Notes: generated by a model not told the origin, from the sequence alone. A DNA stretch of 64,000 nucleotides from a bacterium (GCA_029561455.1 JAKQIY010000065.1:317608-381607), one strand, 5' to 3'; shown: positions 17,144-27,634, counted from the stretch's first letter. A program made the numbers and translations.

Positions 17144-18175
17144 CTACATAAATCGTCCGCGCCATTCCTGCTTTACTTTACGCCGTTCAGGAATAACAGT
17201 TTCAAGTACTAATAACAAAATTGCCAGACCCAAAAAATATTGAAAGCGGTCTTCAAACTGGGAAAATTTAAGCGAGCCCAACTGCTTTTTTTCCATATTT
17301 TCAATATCATTATATATTTTATCCAGTTCATCCTCGCCGCTGGTTGCCCGGAAGTATTTGCCGTTAGTTTGCAGGGCAATTTTCTCCAGGGTGATCTCAT
17401 CCAGCTTGGAGATAATGACCTGGCCGCTTTTATCTTTTTTAAAGCCCATACCAGCCGAACCCTCGGCGCTGGCCGGAATCGGTTCGCCTTTGGGAGACCC
17501 AATGCCTACGCAATAAATAATTATGCCCTGCCGTTCAGCCTCTTCCACATATTTCATAACCTCGCCCTGGTGATCTTCGCCGTCGGTGATCAAAACCAGA
17601 ACTTTGTGTTTTCTTTCTTTTTGGTCGAATGTTGCAATGGCTTTTTCAATCACCTTGCCCAGGGCAGTACCCGGAGTGGGAATCAGATCAGGCTCCATAA
17701 TATTTAAAAAAATCTTGGCGGCGCCATAATCCAGGGTGAGCGGGCATTGCACAAAAGGCACGCCGGCAAAAGCGATCAGACCGATGCGGTCACCGCGCAG
17801 CCGGTCGATAAAGCCATTCACTTCATGCTTGGCCTTGGCTAACCGGCTAGGCTGTATATCTTCAGCCAGCATGGACTTGGACACATCCATGGCAACCAGA
17901 ATATCGATACCTTCGCGCTTGACTTCCTCAAGTTTTGTGCCGATCTGCGGACGAGCCAGGGCAATAATTGCACATGTAACCGCGCTCAATATTATAACAA
18001 TTTTCCATACCTGGCGGGCGCGGCTGGTGCTGCTGCTCAGTTTTTTCAACAATTCCAGGTTGCCGAATTTTTGCATGGTATGCTTTTTCGCCCTGAACGC
18101 AAATATGAAAAATATCACCAGCGCCGGTACAAGCCATAAAAAATAAAGATAATATATATTTGCAAATCGCAGCAT
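17144..18175 (-). CDS. batB: BatB-like von Willebrand factor A membrane protein
   Basis: From the ATG at 18175 (GAGGAAAG upstream). Two N-terminal transmembrane helices flank the sequence HTMQKFGNLELLKKLSSS; a VWA domain covers about 70-280 with the MIDAS motif VAMDVSKSMLAED, the threonine-containing TPGTALG, and ITDGEDHQG; one C-terminal helix closes the protein. This is the BatA/BatB plan, with the metal-binding VWA domain placed in the periplasm or cytoplasm between anchors. It follows batA by 22 bases. Its partner is probably the MoxR ATPase of the same operon. Confidence 0.9.
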   Translation of the reverse strand: MLRFANIYYLYFLWLVPALVIFFIFAFRAKKHTMQKFGNLELLKKLSSSTSRARQVWKIVIILSAVTCAIIALARPQIGTKLEEVKREGIDILVAMDVSKSMLAEDIQPSRLAKAKHEVNGFIDRLRGDRIGLIAFAGVPFVQCPLTLDYGAAKIFLNIMEPDLIPTPGTALGKVIEKAIATFDQKERKHKVLVLITDGEDHQGEVMKYVEEAERQGIIIYCVGIGSPKGEPIPASAEGSAGMGFKKDKSGQVIISKLDEITLEKIALQTNGKYFRATSGEDELDKIYNDIENMEKKQLGSLKFSQFEDRFQYFLGLAILLLVLETVIPERRKVKQEWRGRFM

Positions 18176-18197
18176 ACTTTCCTCGTAAACACTAACC

Positions 18198-19190
18198 TCA
18201 GGGAATTTTTCTAAAGCGCGTATGCGCCAGTACAATTTCTGTTAACAATATCATAATGGCCAGCAGCAGGTAATTGATGAATAGCTCTTTGTACCGGGTA
18301 TATTCTTTCACTTCAATTTTGGTTTTTTCCATTTCACCAATTTCAGCATAGATCTTTTCCAGGCTGGTCTCATCGGTAGCGCGGAAATACTGACCACCGG
18401 TTATCGATGCCATTTGCTGAAGTAAATCTTCATCGATTTCCACCGGCACTTTGACATAACGCTTGCCAAAGATCGGGTCGTCGTAAGGATACAATGCTTC
18501 GCCCAGTTTACCGGCGCCGATGGTATAGACCCTTATATTATAAGCTTTTGCCACTTTGGCGGCGGTAACCGGGTCCAACTCGCCGCGGTTATTACGGCCG
18601 TCGGTCAATAATATCACCACCTTGCTCTTGGCCTTGCTGTCGCGCAGCCGGTTGACGCAATTGGCCATAGCCATGCCGATGGCGGTGCCATCCTCGATCA
18701 TCCCGATATGAATATCTTCCATAAACCGCAGCAATATGCCATAATCGAGAGTCAACGGGCATTGGGTAAAACTTAATCCGGAAAACACCACCAGGCCGAT
18801 ACGGTCGTTGCTACGCCCCTTGACAAAATTGGCGGCCACAACTTTGGCGGCCTCCAGGCGGTTCTTGGGTTTGAAATCTTCAGCCAGCATACTGCTGGAA
18901 ACATCCATCGCCAGGATAATATCGATCCCTTCGGTGATGATCTCCTCTTCGCTGCGTCCGGATTGCGGCCGGGCAAAGCCAATGATCAGCAGGGAAATGA
19001 CCAGCAGCCGTAAAATAAACAGTATATGACGGTATTGTTTCCACGGCGATTTCTTGACGGATTTGATAATTCCCAGGTTCGAATAGCGCAGAGTGGCGCC
19101 GCTTTTATTATTACGTTTAATATAATAATAAATCAACACCGGGATAACGGCAAAAAGCGCCAGAAATTCAGGATTGGCAAAACGAAACAT
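18198..19190 (-). CDS. batA: BatA-like von Willebrand factor A membrane protein
   Basis: Start chosen at the ATG (19190) one base after the preceding stop; the longer frame to 19274 overlaps that gene heavily. Two N-terminal helices (about 5-22 and 50-68), a VWA domain with MIDAS residues in ILAMDVSSSMLAEDF and LLTDGRNNRGELD, and a final helix (about 305-325). The sequence QCPLTLDYG is shared with BatB, showing that the two arose by duplication. Typical length for BatA. Confidence 0.91.
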   Translation of the reverse strand: MFRFANPEFLALFAVIPVLIYYYIKRNNKSGATLRYSNLGIIKSVKKSPWKQYRHILFILRLLVISLLIIGFARPQSGRSEEEIITEGIDIILAMDVSSSMLAEDFKPKNRLEAAKVVAANFVKGRSNDRIGLVVFSGLSFTQCPLTLDYGILLRFMEDIHIGMIEDGTAIGMAMANCVNRLRDSKAKSKVVILLTDGRNNRGELDPVTAAKVAKAYNIRVYTIGAGKLGEALYPYDDPIFGKRYVKVPVEIDEDLLQQMASITGGQYFRATDETSLEKIYAEIGEMEKTKIEVKEYTRYKELFINYLLLAIMILLTEIVLAHTRFRKIP

Positions 19191-19191
19191 A

Positions 19192-20238
19192 TCAGCGCGC
19201 CTCCTCTGTTTCCGAATCAACTGTGGTGGTAACGACGCCGTTGCTGGCAGTTGCCGGTTCCGCAACCGCTTCACCAGCCGGAGCAGCGACTTCAGGTTGC
19301 GCCATGATCATTTTCGTCTGTTCCACAAAATCAAAAGCCAGTTGGGTAATAATGTTCGTTTCTGCCGGTTCCGGAACATATTTGGCAAACTTGACCAGGT
19401 CGCAGCTTGACAAAAATTCACCGGTCATATCAATATATTGGGTTTCAATTCGTTCATCGCGCATTTTATCCAGCAATTGCGAGGTGGTCATTTCCGGTGC
19501 ATAAATAAAGAACCTTCCTTCAATATAACGGCGGATTATATCCGATAAGCGGATATAATACTCTTTAATCTGTCCGGTTGCCAGCAAATCGCTCTGCGCC
19601 AGTTCCTGTAATTCTTCCAGGGCAGTCTCATGCACCGGGCGCGGCGGTTTTTGCCGGGTTGGCAGTAAAGCTTTGCCTTGCCGGCGGCGCCTGAGATAAT
19701 AAATCAAAACAACCACCGCGGCAACGACCGCAAGCAGGATCAAACCTGTAATTATATATTGCCGGTATTCACGGGGCGGGGTTAACGGCGCTTTTATATC
19801 CCGTATATCGCCCTTTTCTTCCGGATTCAGGCTTTGCACCGTTATAGTCAACGGTTCGGTTTTGATGAACCGCACAGTGGAATCGGTTGTAGTAGTGTAA
19901 CCGATTTGCAGTTCCGGTATGGCAAATTCCCCGGTATCAAAAGTGGACAACAAGTAATTGGTTTGCGAGATTATCTTGCCCTCTTTTTGCGCCGGTTCCA
20001 AAACTTTATAATCGCGAATTTCAAACATACCGAGATTGGCGGCTAATTCCGGCATTTGCACGGCTACATCCGTATCATGCGTTACAATGACGGAATACTG
20101 GAACACATCGCCAATCAATATTGTGCTGCGATCTACCTGCGATTCAACCGTGATGCTCCCCTGGGCAAACAGGGAAGCAGCGCTCAGCATCGCCAGGAGC
20201 GCTGCCAGGGTTATTATCTTAAATATGCCTTTTTGCAT
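19192..20238 (-). CDS. BatD-like single-pass membrane protein
   Basis: 348 residues: a signal peptide ending near LFAQ, a beta-rich domain of about 110 residues (SQVDRSTILIGDVFQYSVIVTHD, then VLEPAQKEGKIISQTNYLLS), one transmembrane helix (about 163-183), and a cytoplasmic helical domain with a conserved YYIRLSDIIRRYIEGRFFIYA motif. It has the same plan as the protein at 23246-24196 and as DUF4381/BatD-like proteins of MoxR-VWA operons. The acidic, alanine-rich tail (last 40 residues) is probably disordered. Its stop lies one base from the batA start. Confidence 0.75.
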   Translation of the reverse strand: MQKGIFKIITLAALLAMLSAASLFAQGSITVESQVDRSTILIGDVFQYSVIVTHDTDVAVQMPELAANLGMFEIRDYKVLEPAQKEGKIISQTNYLLSTFDTGEFAIPELQIGYTTTTDSTVRFIKTEPLTITVQSLNPEEKGDIRDIKAPLTPPREYRQYIITGLILLAVVAAVVVLIYYLRRRRQGKALLPTRQKPPRPVHETALEELQELAQSDLLATGQIKEYYIRLSDIIRRYIEGRFFIYAPEMTTSQLLDKMRDERIETQYIDMTGEFLSSCDLVKFAKYVPEPAETNIITQLAFDFVEQTKMIMAQPEVAAPAGEAVAEPATASNGVVTTTVDSETEEAR

Positions 20239-20309
20239 ATAATGTGTCGTAACTCGTTACTGGTTCATAAACTATCTGTTATCTTTAATCGGTCCGTTAC
20301 TATTTACCG

Positions 20310-21254
20310 TTATTGGACACGGCTTTCATAGAATTTTACGCCTTCAGCGCGGATCATCTTTTCGATCAGTCCTCTATATTCCTGTTCATAACGCTGCTGC
20401 ATCAGGGCTTGCTGTACCTGTTGCTGAACATCGGCAAGGGGTTTTTCTTTAACGACTTTGCCGTCTTTATCTTTTTCCGAAAAATCGGCAATATGGTCGC
20501 GGTAATACAGTTCAATATCGCTTTGCGATATTTCTACCTTGCCGGCAACCCGTTCCTGCAATAATTTTCTTACCATGAGCGATTTTTTCGCCTGGAACGC
20601 GCCTTCAACAACATCCTGGTCTTTTTCAAAACCGGAGCGTTTGGCGGTATCGTATAATAATTCTGTAGCTACATATTCACGTAAAAAATCCAGCTTGCGC
20701 TGCGGGTCTTTGAGTTGATCGCGGAAGCTGGGCGGGAGTTGTTCAATCTCAAAATCGAGGTCGCCCTGGGTAATTTCACGGTTACCAATTTGCGCCACAA
20801 CATTGCCGGGGCGTTTTTTACGCACCGCAGTTGGATCCATCTGCACAGTCTCATCGAGAACCTGCTGAGCGTCTTCAGTCAATTCCAGGCGTTCCAGGCA
20901 GGCAACGATCTTTTTATTGACTTCCGGCATCAGGCTGTTATCGGGGTACAGATGCTTGATCTTTAAATAATATGTAAGGGCATTTTCATAGTCTTTTATT
21001 CTGTCAAAATAAGTGTTGGCAATGATATAATTCACATTGGCGCGCTCGCGTGCGTCGATAGAATAATCATCAAGATAGCGTTGATATTCCTGGATTGCCT
21101 GCGGATACAGGGATTTGTTGATCAAATCGCCCGCATATTCACGCAGCTTGTCGGCTTTAACGGAACCTTTGTTACCTCCACCGCATCCGTTTACAAATAC
21201 CGTAAACAGAACGGCGGCTGCAACCGCCAAAACATAAACCCTTGCCTTTTTCAT
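20310..21254 (-). CDS. TPR lipoprotein with SurA N-like chaperone domain
   Basis: A lipobox (Val-Asn-Gly-Cys at about 24) is followed by two to three TPR-like helix pairs (about 35-130) and then NVVAQIGNREITQGDLDFEIEQLP. This last phrase is the standard opening of the SurA/PrsA-type chaperone domain, which continues as a helical region to the C-terminus. No parvulin PPIase domain is present, so it is a chaperone-like shell without the isomerase. A GGAGG site lies five bases upstream. It lies within the bat/MoxR operon, between the DUF58 gene and the BatD-like gene, which is not part of the usual bat set. Confidence 0.72.
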   Translation of the reverse strand: MKKARVYVLAVAAAVLFTVFVNGCGGGNKGSVKADKLREYAGDLINKSLYPQAIQEYQRYLDDYSIDARERANVNYIIANTYFDRIKDYENALTYYLKIKHLYPDNSLMPEVNKKIVACLERLELTEDAQQVLDETVQMDPTAVRKKRPGNVVAQIGNREITQGDLDFEIEQLPPSFRDQLKDPQRKLDFLREYVATELLYDTAKRSGFEKDQDVVEGAFQAKKSLMVRKLLQERVAGKVEISQSDIELYYRDHIADFSEKDKDGKVVKEKPLADVQQQVQQALMQQRYEQEYRGLIEKMIRAEGVKFYESRVQ

Positions 21255-21277
21255 ATATCCTCCGGACCTTTATAATA

Positions 21278-22156
21278 TTATCTGAAACGCTTGGCTCGCA
21301 TACGGAAAAACCGGATCAACGGTTCGATATAAGATTCATCCGTGCGAATATCTATATAATCAACATTAAGAGAACGGAACAACTTTTCCCGCGCCTGAAC
21401 AGCCTCGGTAGTTCGCTGTGAAAACTCGGAGCGAACGGCAACATCGGTCGTATCGACCAGGAAAGTTTCGCCAGTTTCCGCATCTTCCAGCTCAATGAAA
21501 CCGACGCTCGGCATATCTATTTCACGGGGATCGGTTACCGTAATAGCGACAATATCATGCCGTTTATTGGCAATTTGCAGGGCTTTTTCATAACCACTGC
21601 TGATAAAATCCGATACCAGGAATATAACCGCGCGCCGCTTGGTAACCCGCGATAAAAATTCCAATGCGGCGGTGATATTGGTCTTTTTCCCTTTAGGTTT
21701 GTGGAACAAGATTTCCCGCACCACCCGCAACACATGGGCTTTGCCTTTTTTCGGCGAAACAAATTTTTCCACTCCGTCCGAAAAAATGATCAAACCCACT
21801 TTATCGTTATTTTTTATTGCGGAAAAAGCCAGCAGCGCACAAATCTCGGCGGCAATTTCTCCCTTCATTTGCGAATGAGTGCCGAAATCGCCGGACGAAC
21901 TGACGTCGACCAGCAATACCACGGTCAGTTCCCGTTCTTCTTCAAATACCTTAACATACGGGTGCCCGGCGCGCGCCGTCACATTCCAGTCGATTGCGCG
22001 AATGTCGTCGCCGATTTGGTATTCCCGTACCTCGGAGAATTCCATACCGCGACCCTTGAACACCGAATGGTATTCGCCGGAAAAAACATCATTAACCAGG
22101 CCGCGGGTTTGAATTTCTATCCGCTTTACCTTTTTTAATATTTCCTTTGGAATCAC
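21278..22156 (-). CDS. DUF58 domain protein of the MoxR-Bat operon
   Basis: 292 residues with the DUF58 signature: GEYHSVFKGRGMEFSEVREY, QIGDDIRAIDWNVTARAG and a VWA-like segment LLVDVSSSGDFG. It begins at a GTG; the start matches the usual MIPKEILKKVKRIEIQTR opening of the family. DUF58 proteins nearly always lie directly downstream of moxR and are thought to act as substrates or adaptors of the ATPase. No membrane segment is present, so it is cytoplasmic. Confidence 0.92.
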   Translation of the reverse strand: MIPKEILKKVKRIEIQTRGLVNDVFSGEYHSVFKGRGMEFSEVREYQIGDDIRAIDWNVTARAGHPYVKVFEEERELTVVLLVDVSSSGDFGTHSQMKGEIAAEICALLAFSAIKNNDKVGLIIFSDGVEKFVSPKKGKAHVLRVVREILFHKPKGKKTNITAALEFLSRVTKRRAVIFLVSDFISSGYEKALQIANKRHDIVAITVTDPREIDMPSVGFIELEDAETGETFLVDTTDVAVRSEFSQRTTEAVQAREKLFRSLNVDYIDIRTDESYIEPLIRFFRMRAKRFR

Positions 22157-22200
22157 GTGACTTTACTATATTTAAATGATCGGTTCATAGTTAATAAAAA

Positions 22201-23190
22201 TCATGGGACTTCAATTTTATTCAACACTTTGCGCACCACATCCTCGGCAGTAATTTCTTCCGCTTCGGCCTCATAAGTAACGATAACCCGGTGCCGCAGC
22301 ACATCGAGTCCGATAGAACGGACGTCTTCGGGGGTTACGTAACCGCGCCGGCGCAGGAAGGCATGAGCACGCGCCGCCATACTCAAATTGATCGAAGCGC
22401 GCGGCGATGCGCCATAGGCTATCAACTCTTTCAGTTCACCCAGCCCAAATTCTTCAGGACTGCGGGTAGCAAACACGATATCAACAATATAATTCTCGAT
22501 CTTGGGATCGATATACACTTCGTGTAATACTTTTTTTGCCTTTTCAATTTCCTGCGGGGTAACCACCACATTCACCTGCGGCAGTTCGGTTCTGGTCATG
22601 CGGCGCATGATCTCCAGTTCTTCTTCCCGGTTCGGGTAACCAACCGACAGCTTTAACATGAAACGGTCCACCTGGGCTTCCGGCAACGGATAGGTGCCTT
22701 CCTGCTCGATCGGGTTTTGAGTGGCCAGCACCAGGAATGGTGACGGCAGCTTGAATGTTTCTTCGCCGATTGTAACCTGCCGTTCCTGCATCGATTCCAG
22801 CAAAGCCGATTGAACTTTGGCAGGCGAACGGTTGATTTCATCGGCAAGCACCAGGTTGGCAAATACCGGCCCTTTTTTTACGGAAAACTTGCCGGATTTC
22901 GGTTCAAAGATCATGGTGCCGATCAAATCGGCCGGCAGCAGATCGGGGGTAAATTGAATACGCTGAAAGCGGGTGTCTATGATCGATGACAGGGTTTTGA
23001 CGGCCATTGTTTTTGCCAAACCCGGCACACCTTCGAGAAGGATGTGGCCGTCGGCAAGTAAACCGATCAACAACCGCTCGATCATATATTTTTGGCCAAC
23101 AATAACCTTGCCGACCTCGTTCATGATCTTTTCAACAAACGCGCTTTCTTTTTGTATTTTTTCGTTGATTGCTTTAATATCGAAGTTCAT
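22201..23190 (-). CDS. moxR: MoxR family AAA+ ATPase
   Basis: 329 residues with a complete AAA+ core: Walker A GVPGLAKT (54-61), Walker B LVLADEIN (113-120), sensor 1 in ATQNPIEQEGTYPLPEAQ and the C-terminal lid with GASPRASINL. MoxR proteins act as chaperone-like ATPases on VWA-domain partners; here BatA and BatB are the obvious partners. A GGAGG site lies five bases before the ATG. It is the second gene of the bat operon. Confidence 0.95.
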   Translation of the reverse strand: MNFDIKAINEKIQKESAFVEKIMNEVGKVIVGQKYMIERLLIGLLADGHILLEGVPGLAKTMAVKTLSSIIDTRFQRIQFTPDLLPADLIGTMIFEPKSGKFSVKKGPVFANLVLADEINRSPAKVQSALLESMQERQVTIGEETFKLPSPFLVLATQNPIEQEGTYPLPEAQVDRFMLKLSVGYPNREEELEIMRRMTRTELPQVNVVVTPQEIEKAKKVLHEVYIDPKIENYIVDIVFATRSPEEFGLGELKELIAYGASPRASINLSMAARAHAFLRRRGYVTPEDVRSIGLDVLRHRVIVTYEAEAEEITAEDVVRKVLNKIEVP

Positions 23191-23245
23191 TGATCCTCCA
23201 ACAAAACTCCATGTGTTTAATCTTTATATTAATTGATTGATTTCC

Positions 23246-24196
23246 TCAAGCCTGTTTATTCCGTAGCGCTATAATATTCTCTTTCACCAATCCGAATAAA
23301 CGTTCCAGTTCGCTCTTTTCCGCGTCGCCGCCGGAAAACTTGATCACATCAGCGCGGGATAATACTTCATTCACATCTTTAACCAGGTGCTCGTCGGCAT
23401 GTTTTTCAGTCAATTCCCTGACCAGTTCTTCAGTAGTCAAGGTATCAGCAGGCAGGTTAAATTTTTCTGCCAGAAAACGCCGCAATAAACGCGATAGCCG
23501 GTTAATGGTTTTACCAATGTCCAGGCCCGGATCATCCAGGTTAAAATCTTTTAATTCTTGCAGATATTTTTCTTCCATGGGCACGGCTTTTTCCGCTTTC
23601 AGTTGCGCCTGGCGTATTTTTTCTGCCTTACGTTTTTGCAAATAGATAACTGTAAAAAACGCCACCCCGGCCAGCATTATTATTATTGCCAACCAGATGA
23701 TCCAGCTTTTATCACCCGGTTCCGGTATGGGATCCAGCACTTTGATTTCAATGCGGTTAGTGGACAAGCTGTAATCGGTATCGGTATCCATATCGGTATA
23801 ACGGATTATTACGCCCTCGATATACCCCATACCCAATTCCTGGGGCTTTAAGGTGAACACATAATCCTGAATGGCGATATTTCTGCCATTTTCACTGGAT
23901 ACTTTATTGGACGCAGAATGCCCGGTAATTTCCAGGTTGTTTAGAATCGGGTTATCGAACTGATGAACCTGGTATTTATCAAGATCGCCATACCATTTGA
24001 TGCGGATCAGTAATTCCAGGGGACGGTTCAGCGCAACTTGATTTTTATCCACGCTGGCGGACAAGGTGATTTCACCAGGCTGCCGTACTGCCGTTTGTAA
24101 AGTATCATCCCCGCTTGTTTGTGCAATTAGAGATGTGGATAGTACAATCATTATCATCCCCAAAATGCACATCCACCGACAATGCAAGCGCTTCAT
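23246..24196 (-). CDS. BatD-like single-pass membrane protein, first gene of the bat operon
   Basis: 316 residues: signal peptide (cleavage near LIAQ), an immunoglobulin-like beta domain (ITLSASVDKNQVALNRPLELLIRI), one transmembrane helix (about 163-182), then a cytoplasmic helical domain (KTINRLSRLLRRFLAEKFNLPADTLTTEELVREL). The plan mirrors the protein at 19192-20238 although the sequences are quite different, so the operon holds three BatD-type proteins. A terminator upstream (24227-24274) separates it from the preceding gene; its promoter should lie within about 30 bases upstream of the ATG or overlap the hairpin. Confidence 0.75.
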   Translation of the reverse strand: MKRLHCRWMCILGMIMIVLSTSLIAQTSGDDTLQTAVRQPGEITLSASVDKNQVALNRPLELLIRIKWYGDLDKYQVHQFDNPILNNLEITGHSASNKVSSENGRNIAIQDYVFTLKPQELGMGYIEGVIIRYTDMDTDTDYSLSTNRIEIKVLDPIPEPGDKSWIIWLAIIIMLAGVAFFTVIYLQKRKAEKIRQAQLKAEKAVPMEEKYLQELKDFNLDDPGLDIGKTINRLSRLLRRFLAEKFNLPADTLTTEELVRELTEKHADEHLVKDVNEVLSRADVIKFSGGDAEKSELERLFGLVKENIIALRNKQA

Positions 24197-24226
24197 TAAT
24201 TCTCCACACTTTTATTACGTTTCTTC

Positions 24227-24274
24227 ATAAAAAAGCCGATTTGTGGCTGATGTTTCACCAAATCTATCGGCTTT
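24227..24274 (-). terminator. Terminator hairpin before the bat operon
   Basis: Nine-base arms (aaagccgat / atcggcttt) enclose 25 bases that can pair further in part. On the minus strand the stem is followed by TTTTTTATG. It ends the transcript of the TPR lipoprotein gene and marks the start of the bat operon as a separate unit. Confidence 0.75.
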
Positions 24275-24370
24275 AATTATATCAAAATTTTTTAAATAAT
24301 ATGATCTATTCAACAAATTACAACCAAAACCGGACGCACTAAATAATACTGTTCCTGCCCCCAAACGGAA

Positions 24371-24877
24371 CTATTTTTTCTTCTCAGTTTCTTCTTTACC
24401 AAAATTCAATTCTATTTCGCTAATATCCTGGCCTAAATGATCCAGTTCCCACTGCACCGAAGGCGCCAGTTCATGGTCCGGATATTTCTGTAAAAATTCG
24501 TTATACGCTTCTTTGGCTTTTTCCAGGTCATTCAAATCGTTTGCATAGCGGTAGCCGATCATAAACTGGGCCTGAATGACCAGTTGGCTTTCCGGATATT
24601 TTTCAATTAACGTTTTGTATGCTTCTATTGATTTGGTAAAATTCTTGGAATTGCTTGCATACAACCCGCTCAACTGGTAAAGGTTTTGATCTGATTTGGG
24701 GGAATCGGGAAACTTTTTAACCAATTGTTCATAAACTTTGATTACCTGGTCCCACTGTTCCTTGTTTTCATAATCGAGCGCTTTGGCGCGTAATTGTTCT
24801 TCAGTTAATTTCTCACCGCAGCCGGCGATTACTGCAACGACTAGTAAAGCAATACCAAATCCGAACCATCTTTTCAT
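24371..24877 (-). CDS. TPR lipoprotein (BamD/YbgF-like)
   Basis: 168 residues with a lipobox (Val-Ile-Ala-Gly-Cys, Cys at 20) and TPR units that carry the spaced pattern YEQLVKKFPDSPKSDQNLY, YKTLIEKYPESQLVIQAQF and YNEFLQKYPDHELAPSVQ. This pattern occurs in BamD and in YbgF/CpoB, which are part of envelope machinery. At 168 residues it is shorter than BamD (about 240), so a BamD role is unproven. A GGAGG lies nine bases upstream of the ATG. It lies between clpB and the bat operon. Confidence 0.78.
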   Translation of the reverse strand: MKRWFGFGIALLVVAVIAGCGEKLTEEQLRAKALDYENKEQWDQVIKVYEQLVKKFPDSPKSDQNLYQLSGLYASNSKNFTKSIEAYKTLIEKYPESQLVIQAQFMIGYRYANDLNDLEKAKEAYNEFLQKYPDHELAPSVQWELDHLGQDISEIELNFGKEETEKKK

Positions 24878-24960
24878 GTAAACAACCTCCTGAATTTTCT
24901 ATTATTCAACTGCCTTACAAATGATAAGTTCCCAATTGAATTTAAAATGTATCACCTTTT

Positions 24961-27564
24961 TCACTCAAAATCAAGAGAATTCTCCCTAACCACGACACTT
25001 ATCGTATCACCGGGTTTGAAAGTTCCCTCGATTAGTTTTACCGCCAATGGATTGACAATGGTTTTTTGTATCAATCGTTTTAACGGGCGTGCGCCAAATG
25101 AAGCGTCATAGCCATGCGCTGCCAAAAAGTTTTCCGCTTCAGGTGTTAACTGTATGTGAATATTATTAGCCTTTAGCAGGTTATCCACATTCTTCATTTG
25201 CAGAGCCATGATTTTTTTCATGTCCTCTTTTGTCAGGGAATGAAAAACGATAATGTCGTCGATGCGGTTAATAAATTCCGGCCGCAGCTGCGCTTTTAAC
25301 AAACCCTGAATATGATCGGTTATTTCTTCATGGATAGCTTCCCGGTTGACATCATTAACCAGGGCCGACTTTTCCATTATATATTGCGCGCCGATATTGG
25401 AGGTCATGATAATGATCGTGTTTTTAAAATTGACTGTCCGTCCTTTATTATCGGTCAATCGCCCGTCATCGAGCACCTGCAATAATACATTAAACACTTC
25501 AGAGTGGGCTTTTTCGATCTCATCCAGCAATACCACCGAATAAGGCCGCCGCCGCACCGCTTCAGTCAACTGTCCGCCCTCATCATAGCCGATATAGCCG
25601 GGAGGCGCGCCGATCAACCGTGATACGGAATGTCTCTCCATATATTCGGACATGTCGATGCGCACCAGCGCTTGTTCATTATCGAATAAATACTCGGCCA
25701 GGGCGCGGGCTAGTTCGGTCTTGCCAACACCGGTAGAGCCTAAAAATATAAACGATCCGATCGGCCGCGCGGCATCCTTCAAGCCGGCCCGCGACCGCCG
25801 GATGGCATTAGCCACGGCAGACACGGCATCCTTTTGATTGACCAGCCGTTGATGGATGCGTTCTTCGATATGCAGCAACTTTTCTTTGTCGCTTTCCAGC
25901 ATCCGGCTTACCGGAATCCCGGTCCATTTGGCTACAACTTCAGCGACATCTTCCTCGTCGACCTCTTCCTTTAACATTTTCCGGTCATGCTGCAATGTAA
26001 CCAGTTTCTGATTGGCGGCAGAGAGCTTTTTATCCAGTTCCACAATTCGCCCATATTTGAATTCGGCCGCTTTGGCCAGGTCTCCTTCGCGTTCCGCTTT
26101 TACAGAATCGGCTTTGGCGGCTTCGATTTGCTCTTTAAGGGCGCGAATTTCAGAAATGATCGTCCGTTCCTGCGCCCAGTGGCCGCGCAGTTCAGCCTGC
26201 TCCAGGCTCAGGCGATCAATCTCTTCGCCGACCTGCTCCATACGCTGCCGGGATGCGTCGTCCTTTTCCTTCTTTAAGGCCTGGCGCTCGATTTCCAGTT
26301 GTTTCAGCTTGCGTTCCACTTTTTCCAGGTCTTCGGGCATACTGTCGATTTCAATCCGCAGCTTGGCGGCGGCTTCATCGATCAAATCGATGGCTTTATC
26401 CGGCAAAAACCGCTCGGTTATATATCGTTCCGAGAGGTTGGCTGCGGCAATTAAAGCGCCGTCCTGAATACGCACGCCATGATGAACTTCGTACTTTTCT
26501 TTCAGACCGCGTAAAATCGATATGGTATCTTCAACCGAGGGCTGATCGACAAATATCTGCTGGAACCGCCGCTCCAGGGCGGCGTCTTTTTCGATATGCT
26601 TTCGATACTCATCCAGGGTAGTGGCGCCGATACAACGTAATTCACCCCGCGCCAGCGCCGGTTTAAGCATATTGGAAGCGTCCATAGCCCCTTCGGCGGC
26701 GCCGGCGCCCACCAGGGTATGCAATTCGTCAATAAATAAAATGATCTCGCCGTCGGTTTCGCTTATTTCCTGCAACACCGCTTTAAGACGATCTTCAAAT
26801 TCACCGCGAAACTTGGCTCCGGCAATGAGCGCGCCAAGGTCGAGAGACAGGATTTTTTTGGTTTTCAGATTTTCCGGCACATCGCCCTGCACTATACGGT
26901 GCGCTATGCCTTCCGCAATGGCGGTTTTGCCAACGCCCGGCTCACCGATCAATACGGGGTTGTTTTTAGTGCGGCGCGACAATACCTGTAACACCCGGCG
27001 AATCTCTTCATCCCTGCCAATTACCGGGTCCAGTTTGTCGCGGCGGGCTAGTTCATTCAAATCGCGCGCATAACGTTTCAAAGCCTGGTATTTGCCTTCC
27101 GGATTTTGATCGGTAACCCGTTGTGTACCGCGTACCTGCTGTAATACTTTTAACAACAGGTCATAGGTCAGTCCGGATTCTTTGAGTAATTTGCCGGTCC
27201 CCGACTTGTCTTCCACCAGTCCCAGGAAAATATGCTCAATACTGACAAATTCATCATGCAAACGGTTGGCTTCGCGCTGCGCCGAATCAAACAAGGTGTT
27301 GGTAGCATTAGCGAGATGGATTTGCCCGACTCCACCGGTTACACGGGGCAGCCTGGCAAGGTGTTCTTCTGCGCGGGTTAATACCAAAGACGCTTCAATT
27401 CCGGCAATCTTCAACATATCGCGGGCAATGCTTTCACGTGGTTCCAATATGCCCTTTAGCAAGTGCACGGGGTCGATCTGCTGATGATTATTCTCTGTGG
27501 CAATTTGCTGCGCCCGTCCTAACGCTTCCTGGGCTTTGATCGTCAATTTATCAAATGATAACAT
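24961..27564 (-). CDS. clpB: ATP-dependent disaggregase ClpB
   Basis: 867 residues, the normal ClpB length. Order: Clp N-terminal repeats (1-145), first AAA+ module with Walker A GEPGVGKT (207-214) and Walker [13 protein letters not shown], the middle coiled-coil domain (about 405-525) that distinguishes ClpB from ClpA, and a second AAA+ module with GSTGVGKT (about 610) and [14 protein letters not shown]. The C-terminal [13 protein letters not shown] signature is present. ClpB solubilises protein aggregates together with DnaK, DnaJ and GrpE, all of which are encoded nearby. It follows dnaK with a gap of about 130 bases holding a hairpin. Confidence 0.98.
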   Translation of the reverse strand: MLSFDKLTIKAQEALGRAQQIATENNHQQIDPVHLLKGILEPRESIARDMLKIAGIEASLVLTRAEEHLARLPRVTGGVGQIHLANATNTLFDSAQREANRLHDEFVSIEHIFLGLVEDKSGTGKLLKESGLTYDLLLKVLQQVRGTQRVTDQNPEGKYQALKRYARDLNELARRDKLDPVIGRDEEIRRVLQVLSRRTKNNPVLIGEPGVGKTAIAEGIAHRIVQGDVPENLKTKKILSLDLGALIAGAKFRGEFEDRLKAVLQEISETDGEIILFIDELHTLVGAGAAEGAMDASNMLKPALARGELRCIGATTLDEYRKHIEKDAALERRFQQIFVDQPSVEDTISILRGLKEKYEVHHGVRIQDGALIAAANLSERYITERFLPDKAIDLIDEAAAKLRIEIDSMPEDLEKVERKLKQLEIERQALKKEKDDASRQRMEQVGEEIDRLSLEQAELRGHWAQERTIISEIRALKEQIEAAKADSVKAEREGDLAKAAEFKYGRIVELDKKLSAANQKLVTLQHDRKMLKEEVDEEDVAEVVAKWTGIPVSRMLESDKEKLLHIEERIHQRLVNQKDAVSAVANAIRRSRAGLKDAARPIGSFIFLGSTGVGKTELARALAEYLFDNEQALVRIDMSEYMERHSVSRLIGAPPGYIGYDEGGQLTEAVRRRPYSVVLLDEIEKAHSEVFNVLLQVLDDGRLTDNKGRTVNFKNTIIIMTSNIGAQYIMEKSALVNDVNREAIHEEITDHIQGLLKAQLRPEFINRIDDIIVFHSLTKEDMKKIMALQMKNVDNLLKANNIHIQLTPEAENFLAAHGYDASFGARPLKRLIQKTIVNPLAVKLIEGTFKPGDTISVVVRENSLDFE

Positions 27565-27634
27565 ATCTTAATCCTGCATGCCGGGACTTTATCAATCCCT
27601 GCGTAAATCTATATCCACTCTAGGATATTAAGCA

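Noticed and set aside
20310..21254. Full SurA/parvulin peptidyl-prolyl isomerase
   Set aside because: Only the N-terminal chaperone-like region is present; there is no parvulin domain.
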